Source: Nocardia wallacei
Lineage (GTDB): Bacteria; Actinomycetota; Actinomycetes; Mycobacteriales; Mycobacteriaceae
NCBI RefSeq assembly: GCF_029868745.1
Contig: NZ_JARWOP010000181.1
Location: 1 to 48,984 of the forward strand
Length of the DNA stretch: 48,984 nucleotides
Direction of reading: 5' to 3'
The translations under genes and the position numbers were made by a program. The notes below the pieces were generated by a model. It had not been told where the DNA came from and did no database searches. It saw only the letters and a program-made list of their open reading frames with translations. Position 1 is the stretch's first letter. The number at the start of each line of letters is the position of its first letter. Positions 30,262 through 37,975 of this stretch are shown here, in pieces.

Positions 30262-31461
30262 CTACCAGTCGACCAGCAATTCCGTCAGGCCGCCGTTGAG
30301 CTTGTCGGTATACAGCTGGACGGCCTCCGCCGGGCGGGCCAACCGCACACCGGGGAGTCGCCGGGGTAGTTCGGTGAAGACCACATTCAACTCGGCGCGG
30401 GCCAGGTTGGCCCCGATGCAGTGGTGTGCGCCGTGCCCGAAAGCGATGTGCGGGTTCGGGTTCCGGGCCGGGTCGAATTCGTCGGGAGTGTCGAACACGT
30501 TCGGGTCCCGATTGGCGGCGGCCGGGGCGATGACGACCAATTCGCCCTTCTCGATGGTGACGCCGCCGACCTCCAGCGGTTCGAGCGCGTGCCGCGGATG
30601 GATCGCGTTGTCCGACGGTGCGGCCATGCGGAGGATTTCCTCTACGGCGCTCGGCACGGATTCGGGGTGCGTGCGCAGCCGCCGATACCGGGCGGGCTCG
30701 GCGAGCAGGAACAAGGTGCCGAAGTCGATGCGGCCGACGGTCGTGGTCTGCCCGGCGAACAACAGCACCGCCGCGGTCCGGGCGATCAGGGTGGCGTCCA
30801 GGCCCTCGGCGGACTCGGCGGCGATGAGATCGGACACCACATCCGTACCCGGTTCCCGGCGCTTGCGGTCCACCAGATCCATCATGTAGGCGAACAGTTC
30901 GTTCGTCGCCCGCACGCCCGCCGCGGGATCGTCGAGCAGTCCGATGGCATCACACCACGGCAGAAACCGGTCCCGGTCGCCGGTCGGGATGCCGACGATC
31001 TCGCAGATCACCGCCACGGGCAGCGGCACGGAGAACTCCGCGTGCAGGTCCAGCGGACGGGGCCGCTCCCGCAGCAGATCGATGTACTCCTCGACCAGTT
31101 CGCCGATCCGGTGCCGCAGCCGCTGCATCCGGCGCGCCGAGAACGCCGGAGCCAGCAGCCTTCTGATGTTCGCGTGGTCGGTCTGCTCGTGCGAGCGGTC
31201 GGCCGGCACATGCGCGCCCGAGGACGAGGTGGTGAATTTGCGGTCCTGGTTCGGGTCGTCGGGGTGGATACGAATCAGCCTGGGATCGGCGAACAATCGT
31301 TTGGCCAGTTCGTAATCCGTCACCAGCCAGGCCTCGTACCCGGCCTGGGTGACGATGCGCGCTACGGGAGTCTCCGCGCGCAAGGCGGCATACAGGGGCG
31401 CGAGTTCCAGTGCGCTGGCACGCGGGAACGGCAGCCGCGGCAGTGTCTCGGTAACCGGCAT
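30262..31461 (-). CDS. Cytochrome P450 monooxygenase
   Basis: This 399-residue soluble bacterial P450 (CYP105/107-like) hydroxylates or otherwise oxidises a small molecule with electrons from ferredoxin. The heme loop is FGHGAHHCIG with thiolate ligand Cys348, the K-helix ExxR is EEILR near 274-278, and the PERF-like region has DEFDPARN. The I-helix reads LLFAGQTTTV: the acidic residue that usually precedes the catalytic threonine (AGxE/DT) is Thr239, which may alter proton delivery. The start has a strong GAAGGAGG. It follows the methyltransferase gene by 19 bases and looks like the last gene of the fatty-acid-synthase-like operon. No ferredoxin gene is next to it. Its substrate is probably the polyketide or fatty chain built by that operon, by position only. 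Confidence 0.92.
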   Translation of the reverse strand: MPVTETLPRLPFPRASALELAPLYAALRAETPVARIVTQAGYEAWLVTDYELAKRLFADPRLIRIHPDDPNQDRKFTTSSSGAHVPADRSHEQTDHANIRRLLAPAFSARRMQRLRHRIGELVEEYIDLLRERPRPLDLHAEFSVPLPVAVICEIVGIPTGDRDRFLPWCDAIGLLDDPAAGVRATNELFAYMMDLVDRKRREPGTDVVSDLIAAESAEGLDATLIARTAAVLLFAGQTTTVGRIDFGTLFLLAEPARYRRLRTHPESVPSAVEEILRMAAPSDNAIHPRHALEPLEVGGVTIEKGELVVIAPAAANRDPNVFDTPDEFDPARNPNPHIAFGHGAHHCIGANLARAELNVVFTELPRRLPGVRLARPAEAVQLYTDKLNGGLTELLVDW

Positions 31462-31480
31462 ACCGAGCCTCCTTCGGTGG

Positions 31481-32137
31481 TCAGGCCTGTTTCACAAGAC
31501 GGAATCGCCAGGCCGGCGGGATCTTCGACGAGGTCATGAAGGCGCGAATCGGTCGCTGCGTAGCGGGCACCTCCCCCACTCGGCTCTGCATCTCCTCGTT
31601 GGGGACCTCCTCGGCCAGCGCCACATCCCATGCCGGGAACCGGCGGCCGAGTTCTTCCGCGGTCATCCCCACCTCGCCGTAGGCCTCGCGGCCCCAGATC
31701 CACAGCACGGCGCCGGGCGCCGCATGGGCCGTCACGACCTCGGCATACCGGTCGCGCGAATTCCACGGAACGCTGTGCAGGCAGCCGAAGTCGACGAGCA
31801 GTGTGTAGTCGGCGCCGATCTCGGCGTCTTCGAGGGCGAGAAGGTCGCCGTGCACGAACCGGGCCGTCGTCACGCCCTCCGTACGGGCCCGCTCCCGCGC
31901 GCGCTCGACGGCCTCGGCGACCAGTTCGACCCCCGTCACCTCCCAGCCGTGCTTCGCCAGGTAGACGCTGTTGCGGCCGGTGCCGCAGCCGAGGTCCAGC
32001 GCGCGGCCGGGCGGCAGCGCGTCGGCGCCCTCGACCAGTTCGACCAACCCGCGATCGGTGTCGAACGTATCCCAGAACGCCAGTCCCAGGCGGTAATACA
32101 TCTCGTAGGGCAGGGTGCTGGTGGAGGTCTTCTTCAC
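31481..32137 (-). CDS. Class I SAM-dependent methyltransferase
   Basis: This 218-residue protein has the SAM-binding motif I ALDLGCGTGRNS at 46-57, an acidic end of strand 2 (VTGVELV), and LLVDFGCLHSVP in the region of motif IV. The fold is that of small-molecule methyltransferases; target atom and substrate are unknown. I chose a GTG start at 32137: AGAGGA lies at good distance, and the codon overlaps the TGA of the upstream oxygenase as GTGA, indicating coupled translation. A second GTG 12 bases upstream is too close to the ribosome site. It is the eighth gene of the operon starting at 36309 and precedes the P450 gene. It is one of three methyltransferases in regions 3-5. Confidence 0.85.
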   Translation of the reverse strand: MKKTSTSTLPYEMYYRLGLAFWDTFDTDRGLVELVEGADALPPGRALDLGCGTGRNSVYLAKHGWEVTGVELVAEAVERARERARTEGVTTARFVHGDLLALEDAEIGADYTLLVDFGCLHSVPWNSRDRYAEVVTAHAAPGAVLWIWGREAYGEVGMTAEELGRRFPAWDVALAEEVPNEEMQSRVGEVPATQRPIRAFMTSSKIPPAWRFRLVKQA

Positions 32138-33201
32138 CGTTTCCACTTCCTCTCCACCACCGCCGGGCGCGGATCGGCGTCGTCTGCCCGCCGCACGGTG
32201 ATGCGGCGGGGATTGATGCGTTCGCGGCGGAAGGCCGCCACCGCGACTTGCGGGTAACGCCACGACAGCGGAGCGAGCCGCTCCCAGAGCGGACTCAGTG
32301 CCCGGCTCACCGCGCACACCGCCACATACAGCCGCTCCTCCCGGGCCGACCAGGAGATCTCCAGTTGTTCCCGCACGGCGGCCGGGGTGCCGCCGATGGT
32401 CAGGAACATCAGCACGGCGACGAACGCATTCCAAGCGCGGGGCGGGATCTTTCCGCCCGGCGGATGCGGCAGCGTGCGGCTGTTGAGCCGGCGGGCCACG
32501 TGCCGGGCGCCGATATTGCCCCGGCTCTCCTCACGCAGTACGCGCTCGAAGTACTCCTCGAATTCCGCCCAGCTGCGCGGCGCGTCGGCGGGCAGGGCGA
32601 CGCCCCACATCGAGTACAGGTCCAGGCTCTCCCGGAACAGCCGCTCCTTCTCGGCCGGGCTCAGCCTTCGCACGAACCGGTCGATGCCGGTCACCAGGTG
32701 GTCGAGAAATGTGGCGTGCGCGAAAAAGAATGTATTCGCGTCCAGCGAGTGGTACCGGCCGCCGCCCGGCATGGTCCCCGACAACGGTTTGTGGTAGTTC
32801 CGGATCTGCAGACCACGCTTGCGGGCCTGTTCCGGTGGGGCGTAGACGGTTTCGAAGATCGGGGCGAAGGCGACGCGCAGCCGTTCCATCGGGCCGTGCG
32901 CCCGCGAATGCTGCATACCCGCCTGCGCGAATTGCGGGTGCACCGCCTGGGTGACCGCGCTCCGCAGCGCGATGCCGAAATGCCGGAAATCACCCATGTA
33001 CCGCCAGGTGAGCGAGTGCGGCGAGAGCGGGAGTTGGTGTAGCTCAGATCTTTTCAGGCTGGAGTCGGCGGACCGCTCCGGAACGAGCGGTGGGGTGGCG
33101 GCGCGCCGCGCGGATTTCCCGGCGGCATCGTCCCCGTCCTCGCCCGAGCCACCGATCATGGAAATGATCTGCACCGCATCGACGGTACCGCAGTCCCACA
33201 T
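32134..33201 (-). CDS. MpaB/Lcp-like oxygenase family protein (DUF2236)
   Basis: This 355-residue protein has the hallmarks of the MpaB/DUF2236 family: WRYMGDFRHFGIALRSAV near the start of the domain (about 67), RYHSLDANTFFFAHATFLDH in the middle and EWSRE-like helices after it. The family includes latex-clearing protein and the mycophenolic-acid oxygenase MpaB', heme-containing enzymes that cleave carbon-carbon double bonds in polyisoprenoid or long alkenyl chains. In an operon with two dehydratases, which make alkenes, an oxidative cleavage or oxidation of a double bond is an attractive guess. The first 60 or so residues are low-complexity and the true start may be downstream, for example at MIGGSGED. 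The ATG at 33201 directly abuts the stop of the upstream dehydratase. The gene ends in a GTGA overlap with the methyltransferase. Confidence 0.75.
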   Translation of the reverse strand: MWDCGTVDAVQIISMIGGSGEDGDDAAGKSARRAATPPLVPERSADSSLKRSELHQLPLSPHSLTWRYMGDFRHFGIALRSAVTQAVHPQFAQAGMQHSRAHGPMERLRVAFAPIFETVYAPPEQARKRGLQIRNYHKPLSGTMPGGGRYHSLDANTFFFAHATFLDHLVTGIDRFVRRLSPAEKERLFRESLDLYSMWGVALPADAPRSWAEFEEYFERVLREESRGNIGARHVARRLNSRTLPHPPGGKIPPRAWNAFVAVLMFLTIGGTPAAVREQLEISWSAREERLYVAVCAVSRALSPLWERLAPLSWRYPQVAVAAFRRERINPRRITVRRADDADPRPAVVERKWKR

Positions 33202-33735
33202 TCACTGCAATGCTTGCGGCACAACGTCATCGGATGTTCGCGACATTGTTTCGGTAACATTCTCCGACGCCGCGAGGGAGTCCCCCGGACGGAATGCGGC
33301 GATGATGGAATCGACCGTCGCCACCCGGCCCGCGGGCGTCGACATCTCGCCGGAGAACACCACGTTGTCGCCGATCATCCGTTCCAGCCGGACCTCGTGG
33401 CGGACCAGGTCACCGGGCCACACCCGGCGTTCGAAGACGCACTCGCGCAGCACGGCGACCATGCCGACGCCGCCGAGCGGTTCCCGGCGGTCGTGCGCGG
33501 TCAGCAGCCACAGCAGCGCGCCGCTCTGCGCGAACGATTCGACCAGCAGGGTCTCGGGATAGCCGAACGCCGCCGGCGGCGCGTCCGCGGGCAGGCCCGC
33601 GTAACACGGCTCGGCCCCGGAGACCGCCTTGACCGTGGAGATGCGCTCACCCGCGGCGTACGACAGCACCCGGTCCACCAGCAGCATCGGATGCCGGTGC
33701 GGCAGAAACCGCCCGATCTCACCGTATTCCAGCAT
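33202..33735 (-). CDS. FabZ-like hot-dog 3-hydroxyacyl-ACP dehydratase, subunit A
   Basis: This 177-residue hot-dog-fold protein has the FabZ opening IGRFLPHRHPMLLVDRV, with the catalytic His in PHRHP. The central helix reads YPETLLVESFAQSGALL, where FabZ has xxLIVEALAQ with its catalytic Glu; the Glu is kept in LLVES. FabZ enzymes remove water from 3-hydroxyacyl-ACP to give trans-2-enoyl-ACP. The C-terminal 30 residues are extra and look disordered. It overlaps the second dehydratase gene by 17 bases, so the two products may form a heterodimer, as for paired dehydratases in other discrete polyketide systems. It is more AT-rich near its 3' end (33210-33270), just before the oxygenase gene. 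Confidence 0.8.
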   Translation of the reverse strand: MLEYGEIGRFLPHRHPMLLVDRVLSYAAGERISTVKAVSGAEPCYAGLPADAPPAAFGYPETLLVESFAQSGALLWLLTAHDRREPLGGVGMVAVLRECVFERRVWPGDLVRHEVRLERMIGDNVVFSGEMSTPAGRVATVDSIIAAFRPGDSLAASENVTETMSRTSDDVVPQALQ

Positions 33736-34141
33736 CCGCGCCTCCGTTCAGCGCGAAGACGAGGCGCACGGTGGCGGCGGTGACGCCGTCGCCGCGCACG
33801 CAGGTCGCCCGCACCTCGATCCGCCCTCCCGATCGGTCGACGGAGAATTTCCCGCGCACGACGAGCCGATCGCCCGGGCGCACCGGCGCGGTGAAACGTC
33901 CGGATCGCAGGCGCCGCAGCGGCCCGGCCCCGCCGGGAACCCCTTGCGCCAGAGCTACTTCCGCCGCCCGGACGACATTCTCGACAATGAAGACGCCCGG
34001 ATAGATGAGATAGTCCGGATAGTGCCCCGCCTGATAGGGATCCGAGGCGACGACGGACCGCACGGCCTCGAATTCGCCGTCGCGCGGCACCGTCACCGTC
34101 AGCCCCGCGGCGGGAATCGGCGAGGCGACCGTCCCGGTCAC
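33719..34141 (-). CDS. Hot-dog-fold dehydratase, subunit B
   Basis: This 140-residue protein contains DPYQAGHYPDYLIYPGVFIVENVVRAAEVAL, the central helix of FabZ/FabA-like dehydratases. The HYPDYxIYPG segment has the active-site His region, and a Glu sits in VEN. It pairs with the adjacent subunit A gene (17-base overlap). It has less of the N-terminal PHRxP motif, so subunit A may supply part of the active site. I used a GTG start at 34141, which overlaps the ketoreductase TGA as GTGA. Its frame is open far upstream inside the ketoreductase gene, but that part is not protein-like. It is probably a working partner in dehydration of the ACP-bound 3-hydroxy chain. Confidence 0.75.
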   Translation of the reverse strand: MTGTVASPIPAAGLTVTVPRDGEFEAVRSVVASDPYQAGHYPDYLIYPGVFIVENVVRAAEVALAQGVPGGAGPLRRLRSGRFTAPVRPGDRLVVRGKFSVDRSGGRIEVRATCVRGDGVTAATVRLVFALNGGADAGIR

Positions 34142-34881
34142 AGGACCATCCCCCCATCGATCCGGATGACTTGGCCGGTAATGAAACTCGCGGCGTCCGA
34201 GACCAGGAAGTGCACCAGGTCGGCGACTTCCTCGGGAGTTCCGAAGCGGCGCAGGGTGATCGCCTCGAGCGCGCGCTCGCGGGCGGCCTGTTTCGACGCG
34301 GCGGTCATCTCGGTCTCGATCCAGCCGGGCGCGACGGAGTTGACGCGAATACCGTAGGGCCCCAGCTCCTTTGCCAGTGACCGGCTCAGGCCGTCGATGC
34401 CCGCCTTGGCGGCGGCGTAGTTCGTCTGCCCGGCGTTGCCGCGTTCCCCGGCGACCGAGGAGATATTGACGATCACTCCCTTCCGCTGCTTGATGAAGCT
34501 GAACGCCAGCCGTCGGCAGAAGTGGAAGGTGCCGGTCAGATTCGTGTCGAGCACGGTGTGCCAGTCCGCGTCCGACTGCAGCGCCAGTGGTTTGTCCCGG
34601 ATCACCCCCGCGCAGTTGACCAGCGCCTCGATCGGCCCGATCGACTCCTCGACCGCGTCGAGGAAATGCCGCACCGCGGTGTCGTCGGCGACCTCGCACC
34701 GCGCGTAGTGACATTTCCGGCCCGCCTCCGTGACGGCGTCGGCGACCTCGCGCGCCGCGTTCTCGTCGGTGCGGTAGCACAGCCCGATGTCGTAGCCGGA
34801 TCGCGCCAGCCGCACCGCGATCGCACGGCCGATGCCGCGCGATCCGCCGGTCACGACGGCACACGCCCCGTCGTCGCTCAT
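34138..34881 (-). CDS. FabG-like 3-oxoacyl-ACP reductase (SDR)
   Basis: This short-chain dehydrogenase of about 247 residues has the NADPH motif TGGSRGIG at 11-18, NCAG, the catalytic serine in NISSVAG, the Tyr-Lys pair in NYAAAKAG, and the C-terminal ITGQVIRIDGG. All classical FabG residues are present, so it should reduce 3-oxoacyl-ACP to the 3-hydroxy form. The ATG at 34881 has AGAGG 8 bases upstream; a GTG at 34890 is a second option with GGAG at 6 bases. It lies between the transacylase (about 48 bases) and dehydratase B (GTGA overlap), fitting a reduce-then-dehydrate pathway on one of the discrete ACPs. It could also be a tailoring SDR, but the operon favours the FabG role. Confidence 0.9.
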   Translation of the reverse strand: MSDDGACAVVTGGSRGIGRAIAVRLARSGYDIGLCYRTDENAAREVADAVTEAGRKCHYARCEVADDTAVRHFLDAVEESIGPIEALVNCAGVIRDKPLALQSDADWHTVLDTNLTGTFHFCRRLAFSFIKQRKGVIVNISSVAGERGNAGQTNYAAAKAGIDGLSRSLAKELGPYGIRVNSVAPGWIETEMTAASKQAARERALEAITLRRFGTPEEVADLVHFLVSDAASFITGQVIRIDGGMVL

Positions 34882-34929
34882 CTCCGTCACCTCTCTCTCC
34901 GGCTCGCGGCGGGCCGGACCGTCGGTTGC

Positions 34930-35916
34930 TCAGCGGCCCGGCGACTCCCGTGCCGCCTCGGCCGCTCGCGCGGCCGCCGGTATGTCGGCGGGACAATTCA
35001 CTGTGAGCGCGACCAATGCGCGGTCGTGCAGCCGGGCCAGGCCGCACAGCGCCTTACCGGGGCCTACCTCCACAAGAATGCGAGCGCCGAGATCGCCGGT
35101 GAGACTCTGCATGGTGCGGTGCCACTGCACCGGTTCGACCAGTTGCCGGCACGCCAGCTCCGCCCAGTCGGCGGGCCCCTTCTTGACCAGGCCGTCGGCA
35201 TTGGTGACGACCGCGGTCCGGCCCGGCGTCACCGCGACCGCGGCCAGCGCCGCGGCGACGGCGGGCACCGCCGGGCTCATGAACGGTGTGTGGAACGCGC
35301 CGCCGACCCGCAGGTCGATGAGTTTGCCGCCGATCTCGCGGACTCCGGCATCGAGCGCGGCCAGCCCGGGCTCGGTCCCGGCGACGGTGATCTGTTGCGG
35401 CGCATTGATTCCCGCCACCCAGACCTCCGCACCCGTCTCTCGCACCCGCGTGACCAGACCGGCGCTGTCGGCGTGATCGGCATTGACGACGACCGCCATG
35501 GTCCCGGGCCGCTCTCGCGCGGCCACGACCATGGCCTCCGCGCGGACGCTCACCACCCGCGCGGCGTCGGCGAGACCGAGCACTCCGGCGGCGACCAGCG
35601 CCGAGTACTCCCCCAGGCTGTGCCCGGCGCAACCGGCCACACCGTCCACCGGAAGTCCCGCGGCCGCGAGTTCGGCGAGCACCACCATTTCCAGTGCGAA
35701 GGTGGCCAGTTGCGCATTGTCGGTGCGCCGCAGGGTCGCCGCGTCGGCGTGCAGCAGCAGTCCGGCGATGTCACGCCCGGTCAGCTCGGCGAGGGCGGCC
35801 ACCAGAGCCCAGGATTCCGTCTCGGTCCACGGCTGCCCCATTCCGGGCCGTTGCGCCCCCTGTCCCGGGAACAGCAGGGCGACGGCGCCGGGCGCCCGGA
35901 CCTCCTCGACGGTCAT
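34930..35916 (-). CDS. FabD-like malonyl-CoA:ACP transacylase
   Basis: This 328-residue acyltransferase has LLFPGQGAQRPGMG at 14-27, the nucleophile Ser100 in GHSLGEYSAL, an arginine in SVRAEAM that usually binds the malonyl carboxylate, and the catalytic histidine in GAFHTPFM. It loads malonyl units from CoA onto an ACP, most likely the ACP encoded 19 bases upstream or the second one at 41.5 kb. The start MTVEEVRAPG has GTGAGG close by; the frame is open to 35979 without protein-like sequence. A dedicated transacylase together with ACP, ketoreductase and dehydratases indicates iterative, type II-like chain building. The ketosynthase that would complete the set is not in the window. Confidence 0.9.
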   Translation of the reverse strand: MTVEEVRAPGAVALLFPGQGAQRPGMGQPWTETESWALVAALAELTGRDIAGLLLHADAATLRRTDNAQLATFALEMVVLAELAAAGLPVDGVAGCAGHSLGEYSALVAAGVLGLADAARVVSVRAEAMVVAARERPGTMAVVVNADHADSAGLVTRVRETGAEVWVAGINAPQQITVAGTEPGLAALDAGVREIGGKLIDLRVGGAFHTPFMSPAVPAVAAALAAVAVTPGRTAVVTNADGLVKKGPADWAELACRQLVEPVQWHRTMQSLTGDLGARILVEVGPGKALCGLARLHDRALVALTVNCPADIPAAARAAEAARESPGR

Positions 35917-35935
35917 GACCTCACCCCGCCGGCGG

Positions 35936-36184
35936 TCAGGGCAGCCGGCCGAGCAGGTGGTCGTAGAGCCCCTGGACATTGCCGAGTTCGAGCAGTTCCT
36001 CGCCGCTGACCTCCACGTTGTACCGGCGCACCAGATGCACCGCCAGCTCCAGGCCCTTGGCCGAGTCGGCGCCGAGATCTTCCTTGAAATGCGCGGTGGC
36101 GGTGACCTGCTCGGGATCGATATCGAAGACGTCGGAGACGAGTTCGCGAAGCTCCTCGATGTCGGGTCTGGTCGAACTGGTCAT
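35936..36184 (-). CDS. Discrete acyl carrier protein 1
   Basis: This 82-residue acidic carrier protein has the phosphopantetheine site Ser41 in EDLGADSAKGLELAV and the usual helices: IEELRELVSDVF before it and EELLELGNVQGLYDHL after it. The site reads DSAKGLEL instead of the common DSLxxVEL, so the recognition helix is unusual and may bind special partners. The ribosome site is strong (GGAGGAGAGG). The ATG overlaps the TGA of the 42-residue upstream ORF as ATGA. It is the second gene of the operon and directly precedes the transacylase gene. It carries the growing acyl chain for the ketoreductase and dehydratases, by context. Confidence 0.9.
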   Translation of the reverse strand: MTSSTRPDIEELRELVSDVFDIDPEQVTATAHFKEDLGADSAKGLELAVHLVRRYNVEVSGEELLELGNVQGLYDHLLGRLP

Positions 36185-36309
36185 GACTGCAACCTCTCCT
36201 CCGGTGCCGGATACGGCCAGATCGGCATCACCGCGGCCGCGTGCGCCCAGGCCCACGGCGCGAGCATGACGAACAGCGATCCGTACCACGGGGTCGACGC
36301 GAACTCCAC
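36181..36309 (-). CDS. 42-residue hydrophobic peptide coupled to the ACP gene
   Basis: This short ORF starts at GTG with an excellent GGAGGTGGG ribosome site 4-5 bases upstream and stops with a TGA that overlaps the ACP ATG (ATGA). The peptide opens EFASTPWYGSLFVMLAPWAW, continues HAAAVMPIWPYP and ends with a charged PEERLQS. It is rich in Trp, Pro and aliphatic residues and could form one membrane helix. It is the first gene of the operon. I know no family for it. It may be a small membrane protein that anchors the pathway, a translated leader that sets ACP expression, or a structural peptide. The good ribosome site, the overlap and the organised composition argue against chance; absence of known homologues keeps confidence moderate. 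Confidence 0.6.
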   Translation of the reverse strand: MEFASTPWYGSLFVMLAPWAWAHAAAVMPIWPYPAPEERLQS

Positions 36310-36550
36310 GATCCCACCTCCGGTCACGGACGAACAATGTCACGACCACCGTCGGCCGGGCAGCTGCTCGATAAATGACAGTACGCGAGCGCGGCGGCCG
36401 GGGGCAAGCATCGGATAACATTTCAGTGCATTGTTTCGATCATTGCTGCGCTGCGCGGCGAACGCCACCGCAGACCACACTGTGGACGCCACATACCTTG
36501 GTGGCCAGCTGTTTTCGTGCACAGTTCGATGATTTGGGAGGCTCGGCGGC
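36310..36550. promoter_or_regulatory. Divergent promoter region with CAATG repeat site
   Basis: This 241-base non-coding gap lies between the minus-strand operon (36309) and the plus-strand F420 oxidoreductase gene (36551). It is AT-richer around 36365-36450. At 36428-36446, read on the minus strand, GCAATGATCGAAACAATGC carries two CAATG copies 12 bases apart, and further ATG copies follow at about 10-base steps. Related sites occur at 41883-41900 and 42907-42922. A regulator binding on one helix face is suggested. No clear -35/-10 pair was found for either direction. Confidence 0.5.
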
Positions 36551-37405
36551 ATGACACGAGCATTCAGGTTCGGGATCAGCATCATGACGGCTCCGGCGGA
36601 CCGGGAATGGATTGCGGCCGGGGTTCGCGCCGCATCGCAGGGCTACGACATCCTGCTGGCGCCCGACCATCTGGCGACTCCCGCACCCTTCTCGTTCGCC
36701 GTGGCCGCGGCTTCCGCCACGCCGCTGCGCGTCGGCACCTACGTGCTCAACACCGGCCTGTATCCGACAGCGCTGCTGGCCCGTGAGGTAGCCACGGCGG
36801 CCGGGAACATCGCGGGACGATTCGAACTGGGTCTCGGAACCGGTTATCTGCCACAGGAATTCGCGGCCGCGGGCATCGACCCCGGCTCGCCGCGGGATCG
36901 AGTGGACGATCTGGCCCGCGCCCTCGACACCGCCCGCACGGCGCTCGGCGGACGGACGGACGTACCGATCCTGGTGGCGGGCAATGGAGACCGCGTCCTG
37001 CGACTGGCCGCCCGCCACGCCGATATCGTGAGCTTCCTCGGCATGCGCTACGACCCGTCGTCGGCCGGCGGGCTGAGCCCGCTCGGGCAGCGTGCTTTCG
37101 CCGAGCGGGTGGCCTACTTCGACCGCGTCGCCGCCGACCGATCGGCCGCGATCGAACGCAATCTCACCCTCCGCGCGGTGGTGGTCACCGACGACCGCGA
37201 CGCCGCCCTGCGCGCCCTCACCCGGCGGTTCCGGCTGCCCGCCGAGGTCCTCGCCGACCTCCCGATACTCCTGGTGGGGACGATCCCGGAGATCGCGAAA
37301 CAGGTCGAGGACCTCCGGGAGCGGTTCGGCATCTCCTACTTCGCCGTACCCGACCGGCACCAGGACGAGTTCGCTCCGGTCGTCGAATTACTGCGGGGCG
37401 CTTGA
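36551..37405 (+). CDS. F420-dependent luciferase-like oxidoreductase 1
   Basis: This 284-residue luciferase-like monooxygenase-fold protein opens FRFGISIM. It has LLAPDHL, LARGEV-like LLAREVATA, the segment FELGLGTGY and the C-terminal LLVGTIPEIAKQVEDLRERFGISYF, matching the F420 family often annotated as MSMEG_2516-like. Such enzymes use reduced deazaflavin F420 or flavin to reduce or oxidise small molecules. A second member of the same subfamily is encoded at 39087-39959, so the two may catalyse successive or alternative steps. The ATG has GGGAGG 9 bases upstream. It is the only plus-strand gene in this part and runs into the end of the DUF6879 gene, overlapping it by 18 bases. Confidence 0.88.
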   Translation: MTRAFRFGISIMTAPADREWIAAGVRAASQGYDILLAPDHLATPAPFSFAVAAASATPLRVGTYVLNTGLYPTALLAREVATAAGNIAGRFELGLGTGYLPQEFAAAGIDPGSPRDRVDDLARALDTARTALGGRTDVPILVAGNGDRVLRLAARHADIVSFLGMRYDPSSAGGLSPLGQRAFAERVAYFDRVAADRSAAIERNLTLRAVVVTDDRDAALRALTRRFRLPAEVLADLPILLVGTIPEIAKQVEDLRERFGISYFAVPDRHQDEFAPVVELLRGA

Positions 37406-37963
37406 GGTTTCCGCGCCCACCGCGGCCACGCCGGGCGAGAGGTACTCCCGCAGCGGCAGCGACCGCGCCACCGCGAGGTCGCGCCACCGCCGGCACTGCG
37501 CGGCCAGGGCCGGGTTGGTGAGTTCCTGCGTCGCCACGAACCGGTCGTCCGCGTCGAATTCCATCGACCACAGGGCAGTGTCGTCGAACAGCCAGTAGTC
37601 GAACCCTTCCGGCAGGTCCGCGGGCCACGGCCCGTCGGGCACCGGCAGCACCCGGATGTCCTCGCCCGCGTCCACACACTGGACGAACGCGGCCAGCGCG
37701 AAACGCAGGTAGTCGCCGAGCGGTTCGCGGGCGACGAACACCCGCTGCAGCACGCGCCCCTCGGCGACGTGACCGGAGATCACGCGCAGGAACGTGTCGG
37801 GCAGATTGTCGATCCGTCCGGTGCGCAGGTATTCCCGCATCGGCTCCGCCTCGGAATCGAAGTCGTACCGCTGTAGCGTGGCGAGGCGGAACCACGACGA
37901 GCGGATGCCGGTGAGAAAGCCCCGAATCTCCGGCGATTGCAGTTCGGTGATCCGTCGTGACAT
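37388..37963 (-). CDS. DUF6879 family protein
   Basis: This 191-residue protein has the features of DUF6879: an N-terminal SSWFRLATLQRYD segment, GRVLQRVFVAREPLGDYLRF, DAGEDIRVLP, then DYWLFDD and FDADDRFVATQEL. No catalytic motif is recognised. In Streptomyces relatives these genes commonly sit beside helix-turn-helix regulators and are thought to have signalling or regulatory roles. Here the neighbour is an O-methyltransferase gene, 12 bases upstream, so it is the last gene of the tailoring operon. There is no regulator next to it. The 3' end overlaps the convergent oxidoreductase gene by 18 bases. Function unknown. Confidence 0.75.
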   Translation of the reverse strand: MSRRITELQSPEIRGFLTGIRSSWFRLATLQRYDFDSEAEPMREYLRTGRIDNLPDTFLRVISGHVAEGRVLQRVFVAREPLGDYLRFALAAFVQCVDAGEDIRVLPVPDGPWPADLPEGFDYWLFDDTALWSMEFDADDRFVATQELTNPALAAQCRRWRDLAVARSLPLREYLSPGVAAVGAETSSAPQ

Positions 37964-37975
37964 GGGTGTTCCCTT

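Noticed and set aside
33243..33262. A further CAATG-like site, read on the minus strand as GAATGTTACCGAAACAATGT
   Set aside because: It lies inside the dehydratase coding sequence and its spacing (14) departs from the other sites, so I left it out of the motif set. It is just upstream of the MpaB gene and could be revisited.
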